A DNA stretch of 11,090 nucleotides from CAZGWJ01 sp964529445 (GCA_964529445.1 CAZGWJ010000088.1:1-11090); one strand, 5' to 3'; counted from the first letter of the stretch, positions 4,924-11,090 are shown. Notes: generated by a model from the sequence alone, not told the origin. Numbers and translations: made by a program.

Positions 4924-5844
4924 ATGCCCCCTTCCTTCCCCCATCCCGATTACTTCCGGGAAGCGGTCCCCCTTGCCTGGTCCCGCGAGGCCTTCGAGAA
5001 GGCCTTCTTTCCCCACGCCTCGCTGGCGGGTTCCTATCCCGGCCTCATGCAATGGCAGGACCACTTCCGGTACGCCCTGGCTTCGCGCGACGCCGCCTCC
5101 TTCCTCCTGGCCGCCTATGACCGCTATGCCTACCTGCCGCTCCCTCCCCGTCCCCTCACCCGCGAATCGCTCGAAGTGGCGTTCGGCTGGCTCGACCTCG
5201 TCAACGGCCCGGACGCCGAAGGGATCTCCCGCATCGAAGGATTGACGAAAAAGCAGGCGGACGACTGTTCCTCCTGGGGATGGCCCGTGCGCCGGGTCCT
5301 GACGGAGTACGTGTACGACCGGGAGAAGGTAGCGGGTCTTCACGGCGACCCCTACCGGGCCAAGCGCGCCGACGTGAACCACCTCCTGAAGAACCAGGCG
5401 GTCTCCTTCCGCCCCTACCGGGCCGGGGACGCGGATGCCTGCCGGAAGGTCTTCGCGCGATGGAGCGCCGATCGATCCGCCCGGCTGGAAGGGTCCACGG
5501 GGTCCCTCCTGCTGAACCACGCCGAAAAGGCCCATGACCGGGTCCTGGCGGAAGGCGTTTCCTGGGGGCTTTCGGGCGCCGTCGTGGAGGTGGAGGGTGA
5601 CGTTCTCGGGTACACCTTCGGGGCGCGCCTTGCGCCCGACACCTTCGGCATCCAGTTGGAAGTGGCCGACTTGACCGTGAAGGGCCTGTCCGCTTATATA
5701 TTCTCGCGCTTGTGCGCGTCGCTGGAAGGGTACGCCTACGTGAACGGGGGCGACGCGGAGGAACTGCCCGGCCTGGCCGAGGCCAAGGAGCATTGGCATC
5801 CCGTGAGCAAACCGGATTTCTACGCCGTGGACAGGAGGCCGTGA
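4924..5844 (+). CDS. DUF2156 / LPG-synthase C-terminal-domain-like protein
   Basis: This encodes a 306-residue soluble protein. The C-terminal half carries the double GNAT-like fold pattern of DUF2156 (phosphatidylglycerol lysyltransferase C-terminal family). Visible family signals are Y-R-A-K-R-A-D-V-N-H-L-L-K-N (about 144-157), G-Y-T-F-G-A (209-214), Q-L-E-V-A-D-L-T-V-K-G (224-234) and Y-A-Y-V-N-G-G (250-256) followed by L-P-G-L-A-E-A-K. Members with the membrane half transfer aminoacyl groups from tRNA to lipid; stand-alone cytosolic members such as this one have unknown acceptors. The first 70 residues form a non-family region. The start at 4924 is the first ATG in frame after the NERD stop; its ribosome binding site is unusual (4881-4916). 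The stop shares one base with the next gene's ATG. Confidence 0.8.
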   Translation: MPPSFPHPDYFREAVPLAWSREAFEKAFFPHASLAGSYPGLMQWQDHFRYALASRDAASFLLAAYDRYAYLPLPPRPLTRESLEVAFGWLDLVNGPDAEGISRIEGLTKKQADDCSSWGWPVRRVLTEYVYDREKVAGLHGDPYRAKRADVNHLLKNQAVSFRPYRAGDADACRKVFARWSADRSARLEGSTGSLLLNHAEKAHDRVLAEGVSWGLSGAVVEVEGDVLGYTFGARLAPDTFGIQLEVADLTVKGLSAYIFSRLCASLEGYAYVNGGDAEELPGLAEAKEHWHPVSKPDFYAVDRRP

Positions 5845-6323
5845 TGGCCGCGAAAAGGAAGAAGCCCCGCCGGAAGTCCGCCGCGAAGCACGGGCGCGTG
5901 GACTGGAACACCTATTTCATGAACATCGCGCGGGAGGTGGCCAGCCGCTCCACCTGCGACCGCAAGCACGTGGGCGCGGTCATTGTGCGGGAGAAGACCA
6001 TCCTCTCGACGGGGTACAACGGATCCATCAAAGGGATGCCGCATTGCGACGAGGCCGGGCACATGATGGAGGACGGCCATTGCGTGGCCACCATCCACGC
6101 CGAGGCCAACGCGGTGATCCAGGCCGCGAAGAACGGCGTGCGCATCGACGGAGGCGAGATCTACGTGACGGCCTCCCCCTGCTGGAACTGCTTCAAGATG
6201 ATTGCCAACGCGGGCATCCGGGCCATTTATTACGGCGAGTTCTACCGGGACGAGCGCATCTTCTCGGTGGCCCGCAAATTGGGCATCCGCCTCACCCAGA
6301 TCCCCATCAAGAAACCGGATTGA
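5844..6323 (+). CDS. dCMP deaminase-family zinc enzyme
   Basis: This 159-residue protein belongs to the cytidine/deoxycytidylate deaminase superfamily, most like dCMP deaminase (ComEB-type), which turns dCMP into dUMP for thymidylate synthesis. The zinc and catalytic motifs are complete: H85-A-E87 with the proton-shuttling Glu, and P112-C113-x-x-C116. The family segments G-Y-N-G (57-60) with H-C (67-68), C-D-R-K-H-V-G-A (38-45) and C-V-A-T-I-H-A-E lead to it. The first 17 residues are very basic (AAKRKKPRRKSAAKH), an unusual extension that could bind nucleic acid or be disordered. AGGAGG at 5833-5838 is 5 bases from the ATG, and the ATG overlaps the previous stop, so the two are coupled. The exact substrate (dCMP or another cytosine compound) is inferred from motif layout. 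Confidence 0.88.
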   Translation: MAAKRKKPRRKSAAKHGRVDWNTYFMNIAREVASRSTCDRKHVGAVIVREKTILSTGYNGSIKGMPHCDEAGHMMEDGHCVATIHAEANAVIQAAKNGVRIDGGEIYVTASPCWNCFKMIANAGIRAIYYGEFYRDERIFSVARKLGIRLTQIPIKKPD

Positions 6324-6870
6324 AAGCGACCGCAGAGCAGTCGGCCGATTGCAAGAGCGGAGATGCATAACCAAGAACCTAATCTCATATAATCTAACAC
6401 AATCTTATATAGTCGGGTTATCCCCCGTCCTTCAGTACGTACTTCCCCGTCTTGCGAGTGCCGACCCTTTCCACCAGCCCGGCCTTGATCAACGGCTTGA
6501 CCAGGACGAGGGCCTTGTTTTGTATGTCAAGTATAAGTCAAGTTGTGTGTCAGGGGCGGGTGAAAGTCGTTTAGTACCCATTGTCACCATTAGGACCCAT
6601 ACCGGTTTTGAATAGTTACAAATCATGCCCGGCGCCTTCAGGATTCTTAACTGCAATCCCAAGACCTGGCCCCATGTCGCACCATATCGCATCACTTCTG
6701 CCCACGTGGGCGCGGTTACTTCATGAAGAATCTTCATAATAGCGCGTTTATTTCTTCGCTCATCTGGGTTGGAACCGCGGAAATGTCCGATGAAAACCCA
6801 TATCAAGAACATAGATATGTCTGCTGAATGTCAACGGGGCGGTTTCCGATGGTTTTCTTCTTTCACCCGT
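6324..6870. other. Lower-G+C intergenic scar without an intact gene
   Basis: This stretch is markedly poorer in G+C than its neighbours, roughly half A+T from 6370 to 6870, against the G+C-rich coding DNA on both sides. It holds the truncated 3' end of a gene (6418-6537, minus), a 7-base direct repeat GTCAAGT at 6526-6532 and 6537-6543 (one helical turn apart), and a short inverted repeat ATGAAG/CTTCAT at 6723-6737. A 107-codon open frame on the minus strand (6489-6812) has no ribosome binding site, overlaps the gene remnant in another frame and matches nothing I recognise. The composition and the broken gene suggest an old insertion or deletion. Confidence 0.6.
6418..6537 (-). pseudogene. 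Truncated 3' end of a winged-helix-type gene
   Basis: Reading the minus strand, an open stretch of 39 codons between stops ends with TAA at 6420-6418. Its product contains NKALVLVKPLIKAGLVERVG followed by TRKTGKYVLKDGG. The pattern hydrophobic helix, then A-G-L-V-E-R-V-G, then K-T-G-K-Y-V-L is the recognition helix and beta-wing of a winged-helix domain, as found at the C-termini of several ATP-binding or Fic-like regulators. Codons are G+C-rich up to about 6518; beyond that the sequence becomes A+T-rich and meets a TGA (6540-6538). No start or ribosome binding site is present. It is most simply the tail of a gene whose body was lost. Confidence 0.6.
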
Positions 6871-6876
6871 TATAAT
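6871..6876 (+). promoter_or_regulatory. -10 box of the TetR-family gene
   Basis: TATAAT at 6871-6876 is a perfect -10. No good -35 is seen 16-18 bases upstream. Transcription would begin near 6883, leaving a leader of about 32 bases to the ATG at 6915. This argues against the in-frame GTG at 6891 as the start. Confidence 0.5.
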
Positions 6877-6914
6877 GCCTTATTGATTGGGTGATCCAAG
6901 CGAGGCGGCGGTCC

Positions 6915-7550
6915 ATGAAGCACCATCAGGATTCCAAGCAGGCCATTATCCGGGCGGGCCGGGAGATGCTGGCCATCACCAGTCTGTCCGACCTATCTGT
7001 GCGTCGTTTGGTCGAGCATGCCCGGGTGAACCATGGGCTTTTCCACTACTATTTCAAGACGAAGGAAAAATTCTATGCCGAGGTGGTCAAGGACCTGTTC
7101 GACTCCTTCAACGCGACCGCTTCCGGCTCGCCCGTCCAGTACAAGGATCCCGTCGAGCAGTTGAGGGCCCTGTTGATCGGTTTTGCCCTCTTCCTACGTG
7201 AGAATTGGGGACTGCTTTGGCCGGTCCTCAAGGACAACCAATTGCGGGACCTGATGCGAAACAGCATCCGGGACCACCTGAAACCCCATATGGAGGCCCT
7301 TCGCCGCACGGTCAAGGCTTGCCGGGAGCGGAAGATGCTGGTGGTGGAATCGGACACCGAGATCCTGAACATGTTGTTCCTGTTCTCGGTGGGGCCCATC
7401 ATCCTCCATGGGCTGGGCACTGAGATCATGCCCAATATGATGAAGGAATATCCGATCGTTCTGGATCGCGAAACCATCTCGACCGAAGCCATTTACAAGC
7501 GCATCGACATGGCCTTGAAGCGGGTCCTCAAGGTCCGGTCGCGCCGCTAA
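6915..7550 (+). CDS. TetR-family transcriptional regulator
   Basis: The protein has 211 residues. Residues about 7-54 form the N-terminal DNA-binding domain: an A-I-I-R-A-G-R-E-M-L helix, then L-S-V-R-R-L-V-E-H-A-R-V-N-H-G-L-F-H-Y-Y-F-K-T-K-E-K-F, the conserved TetR helix-turn-helix with its Y-Y/F-K-x-K-E signature. The remaining helical part is the ligand-binding and dimerisation domain, which varies between members; no ligand can be read from it. The start at 6915 has GAGG 9 bases upstream and follows a TATAAT box at a workable distance; an in-frame GTG at 6891 has neither. The gene lies directly upstream of a large palindrome (7625-7662) overlapping the promoter of the barrel-TolC-RND genes, so it is likely their local repressor. 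No similar palindrome stands before the gene itself. Confidence 0.93.
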   Translation: MKHHQDSKQAIIRAGREMLAITSLSDLSVRRLVEHARVNHGLFHYYFKTKEKFYAEVVKDLFDSFNATASGSPVQYKDPVEQLRALLIGFALFLRENWGLLWPVLKDNQLRDLMRNSIRDHLKPHMEALRRTVKACRERKMLVVESDTEILNMLFLFSVGPIILHGLGTEIMPNMMKEYPIVLDRETISTEAIYKRIDMALKRVLKVRSRR

Positions 7551-7617
7551 ACCTTCCGGATTTATCCCCTCTATTCATAGTGATTACACGAGTGGCTAAG
7601 TAATAACCACCCGCAAC

Positions 7618-7645
7618 TTGACTATATTACACGTGCATGTAATAT
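7618..7645 (+). promoter_or_regulatory. Promoter of the beta-barrel/TolC/RND genes
   Basis: TTGACT (7618-7623), 5/6 to the -35 consensus, is followed after 16 bases by TAATAT (7640-7645), 4/6 to the -10 consensus. The -10 lies at the centre of the operator palindrome. Transcription would start near 7652, giving a leader of about 100 bases before the ATG at 7755. Confidence 0.6.
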
Positions 7646-7662
7646 TACATGTACGTGTAATA
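7625..7662. promoter_or_regulatory. Large palindromic operator, probably for the TetR-family protein
   Basis: Two abutting 18-bp units, ATTACACGTGCATGTAAT (7626-7643) and ATTACATGTACGTGTAAT (7644-7661), are inverted copies of each other with one mismatch, and flanking T/A pairs extend the palindrome to 38 bp. Each unit is itself of the form ATTACA-N6-TGTAAT, so the site could take two dimers of a TetR-type repressor. A looser relative, ATTAC-N12-GTAAT, lies at 7583-7604. The operator covers the -10 region of the downstream promoter, the standard geometry for repression. Confidence 0.75.
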
Positions 7663-7679
7663 CCTCCGGGTCGTCCAAA

Positions 7680-7732
7680 GGTCCGGAAGACGGACCCTCC
7701 CACCTCCCCTTCGGGGGAGAGGTGCGGGGTCC
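7680..7732 (+). promoter_or_regulatory. Leader hairpins before the beta-barrel gene (repeat-like, UUCG loop)
   Basis: CTCCCC (7704-7709) pairs with GGGGAG (7714-7719) across a UUCG tetraloop, a very stable hairpin whose arms resemble the palindromic repeats elsewhere in the window. GGACC at 7692-7696 can pair either with GGTCC at 7680-7684 (7-base loop) or with GGTCC at 7728-7732 (closing the UUCG hairpin), but not both. The ribosome binding site AAGGGAG follows at 7741-7747. Confidence 0.5.
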
Positions 7733-7754
7733 AAATCAGAAAGGGAGAAAAGAC

Positions 7755-8384
7755 ATGAAGAAATGGATGGCAGTCATGGCGTTGCTTCTAGCGATAGGTC
7801 CCATCACGGGAATGGCCGCGGAGGCGTCGAAGAGCGATGCGGCGGCGGGACGGCCGGACCTCACGGCCGGTGTCAAGGCGGGCATCAGCATGTCGACGCT
7901 CAGCGGCGACGACATCGAGGGGGTGTCCTCGAAGATCGGGATGGCGGCAGGCGGATTCTTCGGCATCGGGCTCGGCCCAGTCATGATCCAGCCCGAGGTC
8001 CAGTACGTCCAGAAAGGGGCCCAGGACGAGGACAACTCCGACCTGAAGATGAAGATGGACTACCTGGAGATCCCCGTCCTCATCAAGGCCGCTTTCATGG
8101 GTCCCGAGGCGAAGGTCCGGCCTTCGATCTATGCCGGGCCGGCGCTGGGGATCCTCCTGGGTGCCAAAACCGATGACGGCACGAACAGCGTCGATGTGAA
8201 GGACAGCTACAAGAGCACCGACTTCGGGCTGGCATTCGGCGCGGACATCGAGATCCAGGGGTTCATCGTGGATCTCCGCTACACGATGGGGCTGAGCCAG
8301 ATCCCCGATACGGGCGATTCCGATCTTGATGTCGACGTCAAGAACGGGGCGTTCATGGTCCAGGTGGGCTATTCGTTCCTCTGA
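7755..8384 (+). CDS. Outer-membrane beta-barrel protein (PorT/OMP_b-brl_2 type)
   Basis: This encodes a 209-residue exported protein. Residues 1-22 (MKKWMAVMALLLAIGPITG and following) are a signal peptide, probably cut after A-A or A-E-A near residue 22-24. The mature part opens with T-A-G-V-K-A-G-I-S-M-S-T-L and continues in alternating hydrophobic strands with glycine turns (P-E-V-Q-Y-V-Q-K-G, D-Y-L-E-I-P-V-L-I-K, Y-A-G-P-A-L-G). It ends in an aromatic beta-signal, V-Q-V-G-Y-S-F-L. This is the pattern of small 8-strand barrels such as PF13568. AAGGGAG 7 bases upstream fixes the start at 7755; the in-frame GTG at 7722 lies inside the leader hairpin. It is the first gene after the palindromic operator. 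A direct role in efflux is not shown; it could be a small porin or an envelope sensor or stabiliser made together with the pump. Confidence 0.85.
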   Translation: MKKWMAVMALLLAIGPITGMAAEASKSDAAAGRPDLTAGVKAGISMSTLSGDDIEGVSSKIGMAAGGFFGIGLGPVMIQPEVQYVQKGAQDEDNSDLKMKMDYLEIPVLIKAAFMGPEAKVRPSIYAGPALGILLGAKTDDGTNSVDVKDSYKSTDFGLAFGADIEIQGFIVDLRYTMGLSQIPDTGDSDLDVDVKNGAFMVQVGYSFL

Positions 8385-8428
8385 GAAACCCATCTTTTCA
8401 GCGACCTCGACCCACAGGGGGCGATCCG

Positions 8429-8457
8429 GGGCCCTGTCGTGAATGGCGGCAGGGCCC
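8429..8457 (+). terminator. Strong intercistronic hairpin without a T run
   Basis: GGGCCCTGTCG (8429-8439) pairs with CGGCAGGGCCC (8447-8457) over 11 bp with one G-U, loop TGAATGG. No T run follows (GCTCCCTTCAG), so full termination is unlikely. It may cause partial termination or protect the upstream mRNA, making the barrel protein in excess of the TolC and RND proteins. Confidence 0.5.
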
Positions 8458-8503
8458 GCTCCCTTCAGCGGTTGGCGGGCGCGATCAAAACGGAGAGCGG
8501 GAT

Positions 8504-9955
8504 ATGCATCGATCGATCAAAGGCTTGATCATAGGGGTGGTGTCGTTCGGGCCGGCCTTGTCGGGAGCGGCCCCATTGAGCATGGATTCGTACCTCGATT
8601 CGGTCAGGTCGAAGGGGTCGGATTACCGGTCCATGGAATCCAACCGAATGGCGGCACGACTCCAGATGGCGCAGGGGGACCAGATCTTCGCCCCCCAATT
8701 GCAGGCGCAGTACTACCGGCGCGACGACCGGGAGACGCCCCAGATCCGCATGTATGGGACGCGGTCGGAGATGGACATGTACAACGTGGGTGTCTACAAG
8801 CAGTTCTCCTTCGGGCCCTCGGTCGGCGTCCAGTACGGTTGGGACCGCCTGGAGACGACCGAGAGCATGGTCCTGAAGCCCGTCGAGTATCTCCACAAGC
8901 CCAAGGTGCAGGCGTCGATCCCCTTGTGGCGCAACTTCGCCGGGAAGGAATGGCGGGGGACGTCCGAATCCGTCAAAAAGCAGCTGGAAGGCGCTTCGAC
9001 GATGGCGGCGTACGGACGCAACGCGGTCGTGATGCAGGCCCGGGTGGCCTACGGAACGTTGGCCCTGGCGCGCGAGGAGGTGCGCTTGAGGGAGGAAGTC
9101 CTGAACCGGACCGAGAAGCTGGACCGCTGGTCGGCTTCCCGTGTGAAGAACCACCTGTCGGACAAGAACGAGTCTCTGCAGACCCGGGCGGCCGTCCAGG
9201 TTCGAAGGCTGGAATTGAAGGGGGCCCGCGAAAGGGAGCGCCGGGCCGCCATCGAGTTCGACCGTCTTCGGGGAGGCAAGGAGGGCTCGGTTCCCGAGGC
9301 GCTGGAGACCCTGGACGAGGTGACGAAACGGCTGGACCTCGGGATGCCGGCGGCGTTGCCGGAGCGGTTGGATCTCAAAGCCGCGCGGCTCGCCTATGAG
9401 GAAAAAAGCGCCACGGAACGCAGAGCGGTCGAAGGTACCAAGCCGGACCTGTCGATCTACGGTTCCTACACCCCCAGCGGCCGGGCCGTGACCTTCGTGG
9501 ACGCCCGGCGGGAATCCTGGGAATTCGACCGGCCCATCGTGGAGCTGGGCGCCAAGCTGACCGTGAACCTGGACCTCCCGGGCCAGAGGAAGATCGCCGA
9601 AGGCAACCGCTGGGCCCGCGAGGGCGCGAAACGGAGGATGGAGGAAACCGAGGCCCGCGTCCGGATGGATTGGGAGGAAGTGGGGAGGAAGTGGGAGGAC
9701 GTCCAGGCGCGGGAAGCCTTGGCCCGAGAGATCGCCCTCCTCCAGAAGGAGAAGGCCGAGCGCGAGAACGAGATGCTCCGCCTGGGACGCACCACCCAGT
9801 TCCAGGTGCTGTCCTACGAGAACGACTACCTGATGTCCAGCCTGAACCGCGTCGCCGTGGCCGCCGAGAAGCTCGGGGTGTGGGCCCAGGCGCAATGGTT
9901 CCTGGCCGGGGAGGCGCCCGTTGCGGGGGCTTCCGACCGGGAGGCGAGGCCATGA
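8504..9955 (+). CDS. TolC-family outer-membrane efflux protein
   Basis: The predicted protein has 483 residues with a signal peptide at about 1-22 (I-K-G-L-I-I-G-V-V-S-F-G-P-A-L-S-G-A). The rest follows the TolC family plan: a barrel segment rich in aromatic residues (Q-L-Q-A-Q-Y-Y-R-R-D-D, Y-K-Q-F-S-F-G-P-S-V-G-V), long charged helices (about 165-270), a second barrel region (D-L-S-I-Y-G-S-Y-T-P) and a second pair of long helices (about 355-450). The latter ends in the family signature R-L-G-R-T-T-Q-F-Q-V-L-S-Y-E-N-D-Y. Length is normal. It should form the outer-membrane exit duct for a tripartite pump. GGAGAG lies 6 bases before the ATG. The stop overlaps the RND start by four bases (ATGA), so the two are translated together. 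It has no lipoprotein cysteine. Confidence 0.9.
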   Translation: MHRSIKGLIIGVVSFGPALSGAAPLSMDSYLDSVRSKGSDYRSMESNRMAARLQMAQGDQIFAPQLQAQYYRRDDRETPQIRMYGTRSEMDMYNVGVYKQFSFGPSVGVQYGWDRLETTESMVLKPVEYLHKPKVQASIPLWRNFAGKEWRGTSESVKKQLEGASTMAAYGRNAVVMQARVAYGTLALAREEVRLREEVLNRTEKLDRWSASRVKNHLSDKNESLQTRAAVQVRRLELKGARERERRAAIEFDRLRGGKEGSVPEALETLDEVTKRLDLGMPAALPERLDLKAARLAYEEKSATERRAVEGTKPDLSIYGSYTPSGRAVTFVDARRESWEFDRPIVELGAKLTVNLDLPGQRKIAEGNRWAREGAKRRMEETEARVRMDWEEVGRKWEDVQAREALAREIALLQKEKAERENEMLRLGRTTQFQVLSYENDYLMSSLNRVAVAAEKLGVWAQAQWFLAGEAPVAGASDREARP

Positions 9956-11090
9956 ACCTTCCCGAACTTTCCGTCAAACGGCCCGTCTTCGTCGCCTGCA
10001 TCATCGCCCTGGTGGTCATCCTGGGTGTCATCTCCATCTTCTCGATGGGAATCGACCAGTTCCCGAGCATCAACTACCCCATCGTGTCGGTCATCGTGCC
10101 CTACCGCGGGGCAGGGCCCGAGGAGGTGGAGAAGCTGGTAGCCAAGCCCATCGAGGACGAGGTGAGCTCCATCGAGGGGGTGAAGAAGGTGACCACCGCG
10201 TGCCAGGAGAACGTGGGCCTCGTCACGGCGGAATTCACCATGGAGACGAATGCCCAGTGGGCCGAGCAGCGCATCCGGGACAAGGTGTCCTACATCCGCT
10301 CGAACCTTCCCAAAGAGATCGACGAACCCATCCTCCGGCGTTACGACCCCTCGGACCAGCCGGTCGTGGTCCTAGCCCTCTCGGCCGACCTGCCGTCCCA
10401 CGAACTCCACGAGTTCGCCAAGGAGACCGTGAAGACGCGGCTCTCGCAGATCGAGGGCGTCGGCACCGTCGTGCTGGTCGGCGGGACCCGCCGCGAGATC
10501 CAGGTCCTCCTGGACCGCCGTGAACTGAACCGGCACCAGCTGAGCACGGGCCTGGTGGCGGCCCGCATCGCCGCCAACAGCCAGAACGTGCCCGTGGGCA
10601 ACGTGGAGCGGGGCGACAAGGAACTGCTCTTCCGGGCCATCGGCGAGTACAACGACCTGGATCGCATCCGCAAGACCGTCGTCAATTTCGCGGGCTCCGA
10701 CGTGAGCGTCCCCGTCGAGAAGCTGGGCACGGTCGTGGACGGGGTCGAGGACCGCCGAAGCCAGGGCTATTACAACGGCAAGGACGTGATCGCGCTGGTC
10801 GTCTACAAGCAGGGCGGCGCCAACACCGTCGAGGTGGTGGACCGGGTCCTTGCGTCCGTGGACCGCCTGAACGGAGAGTTCAAAGCCCTCCGCGGGGTTC
10901 CCCAGCTCAAATCCATGATGGAATCGGCCTGGATGATCCGCCTGGTCCTGGGGAACGTGGAGGAGTCCATCCTCCTGGGGATCCTGCTCACCATCCTGGT
11001 CGTCTATCTTTTCCTGGGCAACGTCCGCAACACCCTGATCGCCCTGACCTCCCTGCCCGTCTCGCTCATGGGCGCGTTCATCTGCATGAA
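9952..11090 (+). CDS. RND-family efflux transporter, inner-membrane pump (partial, runs off right edge)
   Basis: The frame is open from 9952 to the window end, 379 codons, about one third of a normal 1000-1050-residue AcrB-like pump. Residues 1-8 are followed by the conserved R-P-V-F and the first membrane helix (about 11-30), then M-G-I-D-Q-F-P-S-I-N-Y-P, the AcrB-type start of the periplasmic porter domain. The sections G-A-G-P-E-E-V-E, I-E-G-V-K-K-V and L-P-K-E-I-D-E-P are family landmarks. A second membrane region begins at about 340 (S-I-L-L-G-I-L-L-T-I-L-V-V-Y-L-F-L-G-N). It should use the proton gradient to pump small molecules or envelope components through the TolC partner encoded just upstream, with which it overlaps by four bases. 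The drug or substrate specificity cannot be read from this part. The adaptor gene is not in the window. Confidence 0.93.
   Translation, partial: MNLPELSVKRPVFVACIIALVVILGVISIFSMGIDQFPSINYPIVSVIVPYRGAGPEEVEKLVAKPIEDEVSSIEGVKKVTTACQENVGLVTAEFTMETNAQWAEQRIRDKVSYIRSNLPKEIDEPILRRYDPSDQPVVVLALSADLPSHELHEFAKETVKTRLSQIEGVGTVVLVGGTRREIQVLLDRRELNRHQLSTGLVAARIAANSQNVPVGNVERGDKELLFRAIGEYNDLDRIRKTVVNFAGSDVSVPVEKLGTVVDGVEDRRSQGYYNGKDVIALVVYKQGGANTVEVVDRVLASVDRLNGEFKALRGVPQLKSMMESAWMIRLVLGNVEESILLGILLTILVVYLFLGNVRNTLIALTSLPVSLMGAFICM

Noticed and set aside
6723..6737. ATGAAG-AAT-CTTCAT inverted repeat as an operator of the TetR gene
   Set aside because: It is about 130 bases upstream of the -10 and unrelated to the large palindrome at 7625-7662; probably chance.
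6489..6812. 107-codon open frame on the minus strand
   Set aside because: No ribosome binding site, no recognised family, lower-G+C scar region, and it overlaps the winged-helix remnant in a different frame.
6557..6869. Inverted 10-mers CGGGTGAAAG (6557-6566) and CTTTCACCCG (6860-6869) as insertion-sequence ends
   Set aside because: Similarity stops after 10-11 bases, no transposase lies between and no target duplication is seen; a pair like this is quite likely by chance in this length.
8465..9895. 476-codon open frame on the minus strand opposite the TolC gene
   Set aside because: Antisense shadow: composition is His/Leu/Gly-rich, while the plus frame has a signal peptide and TolC-family pattern.

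Overview
The window looks like chromosomal DNA from a diderm (Gram-negative) bacterium of high G+C. Coding DNA is strongly G/C-ending, and almost every gene has an AGGAGG-like ribosome binding site. Several products imply an outer membrane: a porin-like beta-barrel, a TolC-family channel and an RND pump. A deltaproteobacterial-type or Fibrobacterota-type lineage would fit, but the sequence alone does not settle the taxon.

Layout, left to right. (1) 1-79 (-): the first 26 codons of an exported protein, behind a leader with a 17-bp stem-loop. (2) 453-1172 (-): an exported beta-carbonic anhydrase, ended by an intrinsic terminator and flanked by two inverted copies of a composite palindromic repeat. 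(3) 1518-2792 (+): serS, with its own promoter and a leader made largely of that repeat; a third repeat copy follows the gene. (4) 2925-3119 (+): a 64-residue two-helix membrane protein. (5) 3120-3591: a 470-bp stretch without a gene but rich in potential hairpins, with a -10-like box at one end and a terminator-like hairpin at the other; a candidate structured RNA or long leader. (6) 3592-6323 (+): a tight four-gene cluster of a CxxCxxCC metal-binding protein (YkgJ/UPF0153 type), a membrane-anchored NERD nuclease-like protein, a DUF2156 (LPG-synthase C-like) protein and a dCMP-deaminase-family enzyme. (7) 6324-6914: a lower-G+C scar holding the truncated 3' end of a winged-helix gene. (8) 6915-11090 (+): a TetR regulator, then a large palindromic operator overlapping a promoter, then a beta-barrel protein, a TolC-family channel and the start of an RND pump that runs off the window.

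The clearest circuit is in the last 4 kb. The palindrome at 7625-7662 covers the -10 region of the promoter that should drive the barrel-TolC-RND genes, and the TetR gene lies just upstream, so repression and ligand-triggered release of an envelope efflux operon is the natural reading. No membrane-fusion (adaptor) gene lies before the RND gene; it would have to be downstream or elsewhere.

The most unusual items are the unexplained structured region at 3219-3557, the G+C-rich hairpin between a strong Shine-Dalgarno and the ATG of the DUF2156 gene, the mosaic palindromic repeats around the carbonic anhydrase gene and serS, and the mutually exclusive hairpins in the leader of the beta-barrel gene. 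None proves a new system, but each can be tested.
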